From positions 1-16,826 of the forward strand of contig MLAK01001402.1 of NCBI GenBank assembly GCA_001839685.1: a stretch of 16,826 nt of DNA, given 5' to 3'. The position numbers were made by a program, and so were the translations under genes. Positions within the stretch are counted from its first letter, which is position 1, and every line of letters begins with the position of its first letter. The notes under the pieces were generated by a model, which made no database searches, was not told the DNA's origin, and saw nothing but the letters and a program-made list of their open reading frames with translations. Source of the DNA: Tritrichomonas foetus. Lineage: Eukaryota; Parabasalia; Tritrichomonadida; Tritrichomonadidae. This document shows, piece by piece, positions 8,901-16,826 of the stretch.

Positions 8901-11900
8901 GGAAAAATTATTTGTACTTATTCCGCAATATTTTTATATAACCATCATCATTATATGAAAAATGAAATAGTTTTGAAATTTTTGAATATTTTTCTTACCA
9001 TGATTGAAAGACTATCAAGGAAAGCTATATTCTGCATATTTTATACTTCAATCTTGTTAATTTCTAATGATTTAAATAACTATTATAATGATATTTTAGA
9101 AGAAATAACTCTTTCAACTCCGAAAGTAATTTCCAAGCTTCCCTATTTAAATTATAAAAAATTCGATTGGATGTTTTTGTATAATATGAAATTCGAAAAA
9201 TTAACTTATGCGAAAATGTTTTTAGGACTTTCTGAGATAAACAAACAAATAGGAACGATGTTGATTGGTAATTTTCTTAAACTTGTTTTGCTTACCAATG
9301 ATGAACATCAACAATCTTTAGTGACTTCACTTTTTACATCTTTAAATGGATCTGAATATGAAGATATTACTAAACTTTCATTAATTGAATCATTAATTAA
9401 TAGCGACGCAAAATTCATTTTACCTTCTGATGGTCTTTCCTATTTAATTTCTGCCAAAAGAGATGGAAATCGTATTGAAAAGATTTCAAGCTGTATTTCA
9501 AAATGGGCAATTGTATTTCCAAATATGATTGATAAAATTTTCAGTTATTTTCCACAGAATGATCCAAATTTCTTTTCTTTATTCATTAAAAATTATATTG
9601 AATTAATGCCTTATACGATGATTGAATCAATGTTTGTGAAAATTAATATATTAATGTCTTCACAGCCTTTAGCAACTCTAAAAATCTTAAATTCTTTTGT
9701 TAAACGTCCTGAATTGACAGCTGATATGAAAATTGCGCTTTTATCAAAGTGTGAAGAACTTTTAACTGTAGATTTATTAGTCAGGCCTGATATTTTAGCG
9801 GAGTATTACGATACTATATCATCATTCAAAAACATGAATCTGTCTAAAATTGCGATTGCCCTTCTTAACTTCCCATTGAATTCTTCATATTCCAAATATT
9901 ATGGAATCAAACTTACGAACAAAATTAGTTTCATAAAAGATAGAAAGGCATTCGAATATTACATAAAAAAATATTTATCCATTACAACAAACCCTAAACT
10001 TTTATATGAGGTTTTGAAATTGGATATTAAAGTAAAATCTTTAGAAAATCTTTCTATGATGATTATATTGTATCAGCAAACAAATGATAAAAAAGTGGCA
10101 AAACTCATTAAACAGTTATTTGAAAAGAATCCGGAAGTGGAAACTTGGACAATCGTTTGTAAAAAAATTATTCTCGAAAATATTTTACCAGGTACAAAAA
10201 CGGACGGCTCTTTTCGAATTATTCCTTCAACTGGAGTCAAAAAATTGGCGATAAAAATTCTGAAGAAACTTGTTGAGAAAATATATTTAATGTATCCACT
10301 TAATCTTCATTGTGTTGAAGATATATTTATGATATCAATGAAAATTATAAAGAAAGAAATTTTCAAGAAAGAATCTTGCTTTATATTGTCACAAATTCTC
10401 AAATTTTTCAAGAATCACGATGAATTTGCATTAAAAATTGTTCAATTTGCCGACGAAATCTTAAATTCTATTCGCAATTCTCATGATTTATTGTCTTATC
10501 TTGAGTTAATCATTAGTTTAATATCTTATTTTGAAGAATATTCACAAGTGAATAAATATATACCCGATGAACAAACACCTAGACCAGAGATTCCCAATAA
10601 TGAGATTTCGTATAATATAATACAAAAGAATGAAATTTCGTGTTTTGAAAATAAAGTTCGTATATTTATAAATATGGAAGAGAGGCTTGATGAATTTACG
10701 AATTATATTTTTGAAAAGATCGGATTTATCGAAAATCCTGAATTTACAATACAATATTTAAGATTATCAGGATGCTTGTATATTTATTGCGGTGTTTCTC
10801 CTTATTTTGAAATCGCAATCAAACTTTTCATTGAAAGGCTATTTAACTCTGAATATCTTTTGTCCAAATTAAAAGATCAGATTAATTTTGTTTTAATGGC
10901 CCTTTTTGATTTGTATCCTGAAATTATTCCAATGAAAATTTTGCGTTTACTACTTATCAGAGAAATTGAAAAGGATGTAAATGATAATCTTTTGTCCGCC
11001 TTATCTTTTATCATCAGCGTTTCTGAAGATATTAAATCAAGCGAAATCACTTATGTTTTAAGAATCTTATCTAATACAGCTTTATTTACTCAAATCAATG
11101 GGCTGCATGAAATTTTGACATCCTTTGCACAACTAATTCCCGAAAAAATGGATATTAGATGGCAAACTGTTTGGAAATCAATTTATGCAATTGCTGTATC
11201 AACTCCAATTATAGGATTCTCAGAACTTGAGATTCTATTTACAAATATTCCAGTCAAATTTGCAATTGAATTTGGCCCATATGCATTTCATGCTTCATTA
11301 ATTTCAAATGATTCGAAAAATATAACAACTCTTTCTGCTGCTATTTTTGATTCACTCCCGCCTCAATATACGGAAATACTTATATCGGATCTGGTTGTTT
11401 CTGGACTGGATATAAACACAAAATTTAAAGTAATGCATATTGCTTTTTCTCGATGCATCGAAAACAGTTTTAATAATTCTGAAATATTATCTTTTCTGGA
11501 AAAAAATGTAATTAAGTTAGAAACAATTGATTTTCTTACTGACATTCTAAATGATAGCAGAACTGTAAAACATGGAATTGTATTTTCTTTTATGTTCATT
11601 GACAGTATTTTTGAAAAATTGGTAAACTTTAAAAATCCCAAACATAGAATGAAAATTACTTTGCAATCACAGAACAATAATCTGAATCCAGAAAAAGATT
11701 CTCAATACCAAGAAAAATATCCTAAAAATGTTAAATCAGAGCAAAAGAAAACTCTCAAACAAACCAAAAAAGTAAAAACGATGAATGGAAATAATAAGCG
11801 GAAAACGCATTCGAAAGGAGATAAATCATCAGAAAATAAAGAAATACAAGAAAATAAAGAAATACAAGAAAATAAAGAAATACAAGAAAACAAAGAAATA

Positions 11901-12377
11901 TTGGAAAATAAAGAAATACAAGAAAATAAAGAAATATTGGAAAATAAAGAAATATTGGAAAATAAAGAAATATTGGAAAATAAAGAAATATTGGAAAATA
12001 AAGAAATATTGGAAAACAAAGAAATATTGGAAAATAAAGAAACATTCGAAAATAGAGGAATATTAGAAAATAAAGAAACATTCGAAAATAAAGAATTCAA
12101 TATGGCAAAAGTTCTGAAAGTTGTCGACTTAACTTCTTTGATTTTAAAAAAAGCGGAAAGTGTTTTAAAAAAACGTGATATTAGACAAATTCAAATAAAA
12201 TTTGTTCGATTTTTCATGTTTTGCTTCTCAAATAAAGATATTTGGGAGTTAACTGAAAATAGTTGCAGAGAAATTCTCCAAACCATTTCAAGCTTTGTTT
12301 TAAAACAAGAAATAAAATCATGCAAAGATACACATTTTAAACAACTCCTTCTCCAAATATTACCTGCCGCATTATAA
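5994..12377 (+). CDS. Giant (2,127-aa) helical-repeat protein of unknown function
   Basis: A single uninterrupted frame starts at the first ATG after an in-frame TGA (5967-5969). The protein is rich in Leu, Ile, Phe, Lys and Asn and reads as a long series of amphipathic helices (for example 'KILPIFFVFDEF' near 43-54), suggesting a HEAT/ARM-like solenoid; no repeat family is clearly recognised. Two CxxC pairs, 'KCKIC' (Cys801, Cys804) and 'KCDKCGKIIC' (Cys966, Cys969, Cys974), could bind metal, but this is unproven. Residues about 1890-1946 are basic and disordered ('KKTLKQTKKVK', 'NKRKTHSKGDK'), a possible nuclear-localisation region. They are followed by 15 Lys/Glu hexapeptides (1947-2036) and a short helical C-terminus. 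No signal peptide or obvious enzyme motif is visible. Large HEAT proteins usually act as scaffolds for transport, ribosome-biogenesis or kinase complexes; nothing here selects among these. Confidence 0.85.
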   Translation: MGEDSTFTTEAFKWWNTYITNETNLLEPPQIVPAKTASSVFYKILPIFFVFDEFTDNDQAFWGEIHRFLICRFENDKIVSPFQNFPDFIIFLYKYQDLIKLKELNECFRFLTKYKTANPAFFILRYLPIFLDDPILYFEIIIQLPMYDYLFFTSLIKEYKFIDHFFYMNRNYFSHFRKVSNLQNWRTILVCSRAFSTILSEGIKYHIKTFTLTGLYFKELLNYIKIVPDEVCISLLQDLFYIFKASNIKISIRDKIETMLLDLIGTLIDINSNFLKFSIIFALSLRPKIIRPISIVNEMIWKKTLTLNDFEIYDILCEKTTAYKIFLYLSKIFIGCKLYHRTCAKHMLHIIQKYGNDDKNDNLKNYAIHFIENLFVFISYATKSRKYQFRTMLICETLSYFMESKIYWLQQLILGLSISLSHIGYIPPYFSFFFPVLSNSSFINKNDDLSNLFRLIKTKRIKLKTFPFIKVKDSLVLFNFKPLTFSDTKKEIAESLAQFKKLKGKNKVLNLNYVLGKELCNSLLYLLKDVTLFPKDFDSSILTVFKDRNTISYTNAYQMARLLSFIYEETLNPSYYRILDSLKIGIEANNIISFYEFGVVAKKYGKEFSSTSHEIIDKLIINNTNDAWTIQTIRRILKGSNIKNDTIAAIILSSLSTHDEFVKIEGIKTLPYLINSGIEIDFMSIMLFLENELNCSDEILFVIAKSLSRVIFNVTIDDLSNAQNIFMILITDPKYLKLFSLTFPLFLKQFQLLTVLKSVKRWAAMLSALADNNQDKLSTSHLSSITHIIVNGIVSIVGGKCKICEYLLHDKEEISENLLIVIMISFIYSEPSTKLLATYGKIIIVLLKNKTIENRKLVVGFFHKIGVTDPKLALIYLQYLFQILENESKNSESKVIDDELMITILLSIASLLKSIFVTNEIITKLLCFNTKYLVIPLALIKKHENYFANHPEIFEQILSLLENHKCDKCGKIICTYSAIFLYNHHHYMKNEIVLKFLNIFLTMIERLSRKAIFCIFYTSILLISNDLNNYYNDILEEITLSTPKVISKLPYLNYKKFDWMFLYNMKFEKLTYAKMFLGLSEINKQIGTMLIGNFLKLVLLTNDEHQQSLVTSLFTSLNGSEYEDITKLSLIESLINSDAKFILPSDGLSYLISAKRDGNRIEKISSCISKWAIVFPNMIDKIFSYFPQNDPNFFSLFIKNYIELMPYTMIESMFVKINILMSSQPLATLKILNSFVKRPELTADMKIALLSKCEELLTVDLLVRPDILAEYYDTISSFKNMNLSKIAIALLNFPLNSSYSKYYGIKLTNKISFIKDRKAFEYYIKKYLSITTNPKLLYEVLKLDIKVKSLENLSMMIILYQQTNDKKVAKLIKQLFEKNPEVETWTIVCKKIILENILPGTKTDGSFRIIPSTGVKKLAIKILKKLVEKIYLMYPLNLHCVEDIFMISMKIIKKEIFKKESCFILSQILKFFKNHDEFALKIVQFADEILNSIRNSHDLLSYLELIISLISYFEEYSQVNKYIPDEQTPRPEIPNNEISYNIIQKNEISCFENKVRIFINMEERLDEFTNYIFEKIGFIENPEFTIQYLRLSGCLYIYCGVSPYFEIAIKLFIERLFNSEYLLSKLKDQINFVLMALFDLYPEIIPMKILRLLLIREIEKDVNDNLLSALSFIISVSEDIKSSEITYVLRILSNTALFTQINGLHEILTSFAQLIPEKMDIRWQTVWKSIYAIAVSTPIIGFSELEILFTNIPVKFAIEFGPYAFHASLISNDSKNITTLSAAIFDSLPPQYTEILISDLVVSGLDINTKFKVMHIAFSRCIENSFNNSEILSFLEKNVIKLETIDFLTDILNDSRTVKHGIVFSFMFIDSIFEKLVNFKNPKHRMKITLQSQNNNLNPEKDSQYQEKYPKNVKSEQKKTLKQTKKVKTMNGNNKRKTHSKGDKSSENKEIQENKEIQENKEIQENKEILENKEIQENKEILENKEILENKEILENKEILENKEILENKEILENKETFENRGILENKETFENKEFNMAKVLKVVDLTSLILKKAESVLKKRDIRQIQIKFVRFFMFCFSNKDIWELTENSCREILQTISSFVLKQEIKSCKDTHFKQLLLQILPAAL
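11832..12101 (+). repeat. In-frame 18-nt array encoding 15 ENKEI(Q/L)-type hexapeptides
   Basis: Fifteen consecutive 18-nt units encode ENKEIQ or ENKEIL. The order is Q, Q, Q, L, Q, then six L, followed by variant units ENKETF, ENRGIL, ENKETF and ENKEFN. The core units differ only at the last codon (CAA/TTG) and a few silent sites (AAT/AAC), so the array expanded recently. It lies near the C-terminus of the giant protein, between a basic linker and a conserved-looking helical end. It should form a highly charged, probably extended helical or disordered spacer. Confidence 0.95.
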
Positions 12378-13200
12378 TACGAATATGTAGATTATTGGAA
12401 AAGCTCAACAGATTAGTTATAGTTAAATTGTTTGTATTCATTATCTTTATCATTTTATCATTTTATCATTTTAGTATTTTTTTTTTTTTTTAAATATTAT
12501 TGTTATTGTTGTTATTGGAAGTGGACTCCGGTTTTCGTGGATTCATTCTCATTGGTGATAAACCATCCCAATCAGAGGAAAATGTGCAATTACTTGGTTA
12601 CTCTCTCTTTTCGAATAACGCATGTGCGAATTTAATACTTCTTCATTATACAAGAATTTCATATTCCCAATATTGTTGAGATTCTGTTAAATCTAGCCTA
12701 TATTGATGTAGATTCTAAAGATAAAGTGGCTATATGAATTCTCAATTTTTGCTTAAATATTCGATTGGAATAATAATTTAGCTAATAATTCGAAACTCTA
12801 TTTATTGATTTTCATTTAATATTAATTATAATTCTTGATCATAACATGCTTTTCTGGAGAATATCGGCAATTATTTTCTATCTATAGTATTAACATTCAT
12901 TCTCTAAGTGTCAAGAAAGGATCAGATAATTAGTATCTACAAAACAGTTTACTCTTTTTATCCTATACCTTGAGTGTAAAGCATTACCAATAAAGTAATG
13001 ACACTCGATTATTATTGAAGAAAAGAATTTCCAAGTGAAACTACCTATTTCTTTTTCAGTGAATTCACAAATAATCTTCAGAAATGAAGATGTCAATTAT
13101 TCAGATAATGAGGACAAATAAACAGTGAAAATATTTGGATTGAAAAAATCACGCGATTTGCCAATAATGAACTTTTTGAGAAAAATTCCAATAAATTTGA
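12378..13200. other. Long intergenic region, no gene seen
   Basis: This 823-bp stretch holds the 3' end of the giant gene and the promoter of the hydrolase. It contains an 8-nt repeat (CATTTTAT, about three copies, 12451-12474) followed by a T run (12477-12492). A slightly GC-richer patch lies at 12520-12630, and a bulged inverted repeat at 12972-13006. Short open frames here lack ATG starts or are low-complexity and are not supported as genes. No tRNA or rRNA is recognised. Confidence 0.55.
12972..13006. repeat. Bulged inverted repeat (12-bp stem)
   Basis: GAGTGT, a 4-nt AAAG bulge and CATTAC are followed by a 7-nt loop (CAATAAA), then GTAATG and ACACTC. This gives two fully paired 6-bp arms on one axis. 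It lies about 195 bp upstream of the hydrolase ATG. Function is unknown; a chance occurrence in AT-rich DNA is possible but less likely for 12 paired bases with a mixed composition. Confidence 0.6.
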
Positions 13201-14181
13201 ATGGTAGAGGAAGAAGTCAGGAATCACTCGTTTTTAGAAAATGCGCATCGTGCAATCGAAGTAATCATTCGCCCACCACGCTCGAACTACGATCTCAACA
13301 ATGTTTCTCACATATGCTTTCATATGAAATTACCGCCGATTCCCAGAGTCCCAGTTTCGTTTTTCAATCGCCGAAATCAGGTAATTGTTGGATCTTTTTA
13401 TGCCTGTGGCACCTTCAATACAGAAAAAGTTCATCGCTGCATTATTTATTTACATGGAAATATCGGCTCTCAATTAGAAGGACGGTCAATTGTTCCACGG
13501 TACGCACCTCGCGGAATTTCGTTTTTCTGTTTCGACTTTTCCGGAAGCGGCAAATCTGGCGGCGATTATGTCACCCTTGGATATAATGAGCAAAAAGACA
13601 CCCTTGACGTGATTCATTTTCTTTCGACTGAAATGGAGATTTCTGAGTTCATTTTGTGGGGGCGGTCAATGGGCGCTGCAACTGCAATATTGGCAGCATC
13701 AAGTCTATCCCACACAAATTTGATAAAAGGCATCATTAGTGATTCTTCATATTCTTCATTAAACGATCTATTTGAGGACATTGCTAAAAAGGCCTCGGTT
13801 TTTTGGCTTTTCCGCTTTTTCGGCGTGAAGTGGGTCAAAAGAGAAGTCAGCAAAATCGCAAACTTTGATTGCGATTCTGTTTCGATTGTTGAAGCGGCTA
13901 AGTATTGTGAAATGCCGATATTGATTGGGCACGCAATAAAAGATGATTTTGTTCCTTTCGAAGAATCCATTCAGATTCTTGAAGCTTATTCTGGCCCGAA
14001 AAGGCATATTCCCCTGCAGGGAGGCCACAATGATCCACGCGATGAAGTTGGATGGTTCAATGAATGTACCAAATTTATATCAGATGTCTTTCAAATTCCA
14101 ATGAAAGATCTGGATTTTGAAATAACACCGGAGACACCAGAACACTATAAAACGTTCATGGATTTGTTCAAGAACTTGTGA
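13201..14181 (+). CDS. Alpha/beta hydrolase, BEM46/ABHD13-ABHD17-like serine hydrolase
   Basis: This 326-residue protein begins at an ATG directly after an in-frame TGA. It carries the complete serine-hydrolase core: the oxyanion loop 'YLHGNIGS' (83-90), the 'FDFSGSGKSGG' loop (111-121), the nucleophile elbow 'GRSMG' (Ser156), the acid in 'KDDFVP' (probably Asp248) and His276 in 'QGGHND'. An N-terminal 'RPPRSNYD' (25-31) resembles the start of these proteins in trichomonads and of ABHD17-type enzymes. Known relatives are thioesterases or lipases acting at membranes (ABHD17 proteins depalmitoylate), but the substrate cannot be read from the sequence. No signal peptide or transmembrane segment is visible. 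Codon third positions are richer in G/C than in the giant gene. No clear initiator is seen near the ATG. It converges with the B56 gene across a 328-bp spacer. Confidence 0.88.
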   Translation: MVEEEVRNHSFLENAHRAIEVIIRPPRSNYDLNNVSHICFHMKLPPIPRVPVSFFNRRNQVIVGSFYACGTFNTEKVHRCIIYLHGNIGSQLEGRSIVPRYAPRGISFFCFDFSGSGKSGGDYVTLGYNEQKDTLDVIHFLSTEMEISEFILWGRSMGAATAILAASSLSHTNLIKGIISDSSYSSLNDLFEDIAKKASVFWLFRFFGVKWVKREVSKIANFDCDSVSIVEAAKYCEMPILIGHAIKDDFVPFEESIQILEAYSGPKRHIPLQGGHNDPRDEVGWFNECTKFISDVFQIPMKDLDFEITPETPEHYKTFMDLFKNL

Positions 14182-14509
14182 AGCTGATTGTTTATGTTTT
14201 TATTTAAATATTTATTCGCGATTACTTATAATGTTTTATTTCTTATGAAATTAACTCAGAAATTATCTCATAGAATACAAACAAAAGATAGAATACAAAC
14301 AAAAGATAGAATACAAACAAAAATTATGTAAAATAATTTTATTAATAAATAATCATAACAACAACAACAACAATAGTCAGCTAGATAACAAATAAATATT
14401 CTTATATTTACAATTAATTATACTCAGAATAACATATTTGATAAAAAATATATTAATCTTTCAATTAAATAAAATTCAGTCAAATGCAAAATTAAAAAAA
14501 GGAAGAAAA
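14182..14509. other. Convergent 3' intergenic region with simple repeats
   Basis: This 328-bp spacer lies between the two convergent stop codons and holds the 3' ends of both genes. It contains a three-copy 18-nt repeat (14271-14324) and an AAC-type triplet run (14357-14373). No gene is seen. Confidence 0.6.
14271..14324 (+). repeat. 18-nt tandem repeat, 3 copies
   Basis: TAGAATACAAACAAAAGA occurs at 14271-14288 and 14289-14306 as exact copies, and at 14307-14324 with the last two bases changed to AT. Near-identity implies recent slippage. It lies in the shared 3' region of two convergent genes and would be in the 3' untranslated part of one or both transcripts if they extend that far. Confidence 0.9.
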
Positions 14510-15964
14510 TCATTTGAGCCCATCGAAGTCTATTGATTTGATGTTTCTATCATTGGCTTTTGCAGCGTCTGCGATTTTAGTCCAATTTATTTTTCTTGCG
14601 CCAATTTCCGCTGTTTTTTGGGTTTTGGCAAGCTTTAAAGATTCGTTTACTTTCGAAAAAACAGCTTTATCGATTTCCGACAGAGTTTGTAAAGTTACAA
14701 TCGCATTCGTTCTTATACAGTCATCCCAATGTTTCTGTGCACTTCGATAAACAGGCTCCACAACAAGTGGAAAAACAACATGTGCGTGAGTTTTCAAAGT
14801 GAATGCAATATTTGGATTAGTTAGAATATCTACTGCAGTTTCTGCTACATCTGTATTCATGTTATTTGACATTTCTCCGACAAGTCGAAAAACGCGAGAT
14901 GCCATATTTCCAGTAATATGAATTTCATATGCAACAAATAATTCTTCAATTTCTTTCAGGAAAAGACCTTGCTTAGCACGATGGCATTTTGGCCAATGTT
15001 TTAAAAGATAGTCAATTGTTGGATCCAATAAGAAGCCGCTTTTCGAAATATACCGAATAATTAATTGTTTAACTTGTGTAGCAAAAACAGGGAAGTCTTG
15101 AAGAGTGTGAAGCGGAAGTACTGAATTGGTAAAAAAAGTAACATGTTCAGGAATTAAAGGTGAATTAAAACCTGATACAACACTAACAAAGAATTCAAGC
15201 AGCTCAGCTGAACAAACGCCATTTCCAAATTGATCTGCTATTTTTTCACGAACGACTGTTCGTAAGTTCATAAATTTTGTATACATTGAGTGTAGAATAT
15301 CACGAACAGCAATTCTTTCTCTTTCATCGGGCGATGCAGCATTTCCAATGAGATGGTAGATAAATTCTGAGGAAATATTCTGAGAAAATTTGCAGTTAAA
15401 TGATTGCTTCAAACAATCATAAAGAAGAGACAAATGGGGCCAGGCATAATCATAAAGGCAGTCATTTGTTTCAATAATTGTAAATCGTGTCACTTTTGGG
15501 ATCGGTCGAAAAAGATTAATCGATAGCATTTTATAAAATGATTTCATCGCGTCTTGATTTATCGTCCGGACGAGGTGAGGTAAAGTAAAACCGGCTGCTA
15601 AATGTTTGAGGAGATGCGTTTTTGCAGTTTTCGATTTTTGATCTCGTAAATTTGATGAAAAATCGCAAATGAGGGAGCATTGCTCGCATTTCTCTAAAAA
15701 AAGCTTGAGGTGATCTTTGGCGGGAGTTTCTTGAAATGGCTTGCTGAATTTGATGTTTACCTCGTGTTCGCATGGCAATCCGGTGAGTGTTGAAAAATTA
15801 AATGTTTTATCGACATTTAAATTCATTTCGGACTTAGGAACTGCACGTTTGACGACTTTTTGATTTCCTTTACTTGCTTGGGTTGCGACGCGCCGGCCGT
15901 GGGGCTTTGCATTCGTTCTTTTGCTCACGCCGGACCGCATTTTTTTTGTACACTTTTCTTCCAT
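14510..15964 (-). CDS. PP2A regulatory subunit, B56 (B') family
   Basis: This 484-residue protein matches the B56 HEAT-repeat core in order: 'WPHLSLLYD' (175-183), 'DERERIAVRDILHSMYTKF' (213-231), 'ELLEFFVSVVSGFNSPL' (254-270), 'PLHTLQDF' (284-291), 'LLKHWPKCHRAKQGLFLKEI' (320-339) and 'VEPVYRSAQKHWDDCIR' (402-418). B56 subunits direct the PP2A A/C dimer to substrates carrying LxxIxE motifs. The N-terminal 55 residues are basic and low-complexity ('KPHGRRVATQASKG'), probably disordered and possibly nuclear-targeting. An upstream ATG four bases earlier is out of frame, and an in-frame TAG lies 15 bases upstream of the chosen ATG, so the start is well defined. Several residues expected in the LxxIxE pocket are changed. 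Length is typical of the family. The gene converges with the hydrolase. Confidence 0.93.
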   Translation of the reverse strand: MEEKCTKKMRSGVSKRTNAKPHGRRVATQASKGNQKVVKRAVPKSEMNLNVDKTFNFSTLTGLPCEHEVNIKFSKPFQETPAKDHLKLFLEKCEQCSLICDFSSNLRDQKSKTAKTHLLKHLAAGFTLPHLVRTINQDAMKSFYKMLSINLFRPIPKVTRFTIIETNDCLYDYAWPHLSLLYDCLKQSFNCKFSQNISSEFIYHLIGNAASPDERERIAVRDILHSMYTKFMNLRTVVREKIADQFGNGVCSAELLEFFVSVVSGFNSPLIPEHVTFFTNSVLPLHTLQDFPVFATQVKQLIIRYISKSGFLLDPTIDYLLKHWPKCHRAKQGLFLKEIEELFVAYEIHITGNMASRVFRLVGEMSNNMNTDVAETAVDILTNPNIAFTLKTHAHVVFPLVVEPVYRSAQKHWDDCIRTNAIVTLQTLSEIDKAVFSKVNESLKLAKTQKTAEIGARKINWTKIADAAKANDRNIKSIDFDGLK

Positions 15965-16826
15965 CCATTGAATTATATACTAAATTCTCTCAAATTGGGA
16001 TTTAATCTCTTTTAAAAATTTATTCAAATGATTTTAGATAATTAATTTTGAATATTCATCAAAGTTTTCACTACTTTACTTATCGATTGAATGTACTCAT
16101 TTGAAAATGGAGATAATGAAAAAGTTGGTATGCCATTTCAGAAATTGATTGTTTTTTCATCACAAAAAAACCGGCCAATCCCAGAAGATGACAATTAATG
16201 CATTAATAAACGTACAGTGTGTCATTTGACTCAATGATCACATTTTACATTTCCAATTTGTTTTTCATAATAATTTATGAAATTTGAAAGAATATTTAAC
16301 CATTTTTTAAAGATTAAGGAATGATTCATTTTAATTCATATAAAATATTTTTAATTTTTCTTCTTCTCTTCTAATGATAATTTGAAAAAGTTTAATAATA
16401 TCTCCCAATATATGTGAATATTCTTATAAATTTTCACTTTTCAAAAGTTCCAATATTTATTTATACATGCAAATAGTTTTGTAAATGGTTTCTTATCTGT
16501 AAACATAATCATTAAATATCATAATGTTACCAACCATTTAAAGAAAGTTTTTCATGTTGATCCCTTCGAGACAAACATGAATAGCATTCAAATTTCATTT
16601 AACTTTTCATTGTGAAACTTTCACATCACATATTTTCATAATTGAAACAAAAGAAAAAGACATAGAAAGGAATGAAATGCTAAATCTTATCTAATTAATC
16701 AATTCACATAAGTGTTGAGGAGTGTCAATGCTAAGATAATTCTAAAATTGAAGAAGACGAATCATTTGATAAAATTAAAATCAATAGTAGACCTATAAGT
16801 TGTGATAAGTTGCAGCTTCGCTTCAA
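15965..16826. other. Right-end non-coding region upstream of the B56 gene
   Basis: No gene is supported in these 862 bp. The segment holds the B56 promoter (start at 15964, reading left) and a perfect 14-bp palindrome ATTAATGCATTAAT (16194-16207); the rest is AT-rich. The last 92 bases are open on the plus strand from 16735 to the edge and would encode an acidic, hydrophilic stretch ('IEEDESFDKIKINS'), but there is no ATG. Minus-strand frames are open there too, so no call is made. Confidence 0.5.

Noticed and set aside
11702..12100. Long minus-strand open frames and an extra plus frame over the hexapeptide array
   Set aside because: The 18-nt unit is a multiple of three, so every frame without a stop in one unit stays open throughout; these are shadows of the giant gene.
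12432..12635. 67-codon plus-strand frame after the giant gene
   Set aside because: It has no ATG at its listed start (TTG), begins in T-rich low-complexity sequence, and shows no conserved protein pattern.
13125..13586. 153-codon plus-strand frame overlapping the hydrolase 5' end
   Set aside because: It starts at GTG, overlaps the clearly coding hydrolase frame and lacks any recognisable protein pattern.
16194..16207. Perfect palindrome ATTAATGCATTAAT as an operator
   Set aside because: A 14-bp palindrome made almost wholly of A and T is common by chance in such DNA; no second copy or context supports a function.
16735..16826. Possible partial gene at the right edge
   Set aside because: A 92-base open stretch without ATG, also open on the other strand, is too short to call.

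Overview
This is an AT-rich, intron-poor protist window, most likely from a trichomonad (Parabasalia; Trichomonas or Tritrichomonas type). Three observations point there. The left-edge gene is a DUF3447-type ankyrin protein, a family hugely expanded in trichomonads. The single-exon genes use TAA or TGA stops and have very short leaders. One gene also has an initiator-like TCA-Py-T motif just upstream of its ATG. The species cannot be fixed from the sequence alone.

Layout, left to right. (1) A 5'-truncated ankyrin gene (+, to 1220), followed by about 1 kb of further ankyrin modules (1221-2201) that no longer form one reading frame. (2) A redox-inactive PDI/ERp29-like ER protein on the minus strand (2318-3433). 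(3) A coiled-coil protein (3788-4729), divergent from the PDI gene across a 354-bp spacer. (4) A small NTF2-like protein (5242-5592). (5) A 2,127-residue helical protein (5994-12377) of unknown function with a Lys/Glu hexapeptide array near its C-terminus. (6) An alpha/beta hydrolase with an intact Ser-Asp-His triad (13201-14181). (7) A PP2A B56-type regulatory subunit on the minus strand (14510-15964), convergent with the hydrolase. The last 860 bp show no supportable gene.

The genes look like unrelated housekeeping and lineage-specific genes; no operon or pathway cluster is evident. The most unusual part is the ankyrin tail. Seven consecutive ankyrin cores are each intact, while every linker between them is lengthened (about 26-57 extra nt) and carries a stop or a frame change. 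The repeats just upstream, inside the open frame, are spaced normally. Ordinary decay does not easily give this pattern. Candidate explanations are one small intron per repeat, other removed inserts, or a pseudogene with selectively decayed linkers. Other points worth checking are the altered short-motif pocket of the B56 subunit, the catalytically dead PDI with a DSEL tail, the in-frame 18-nt array of the giant protein, and several structured or repeated intergenic segments.
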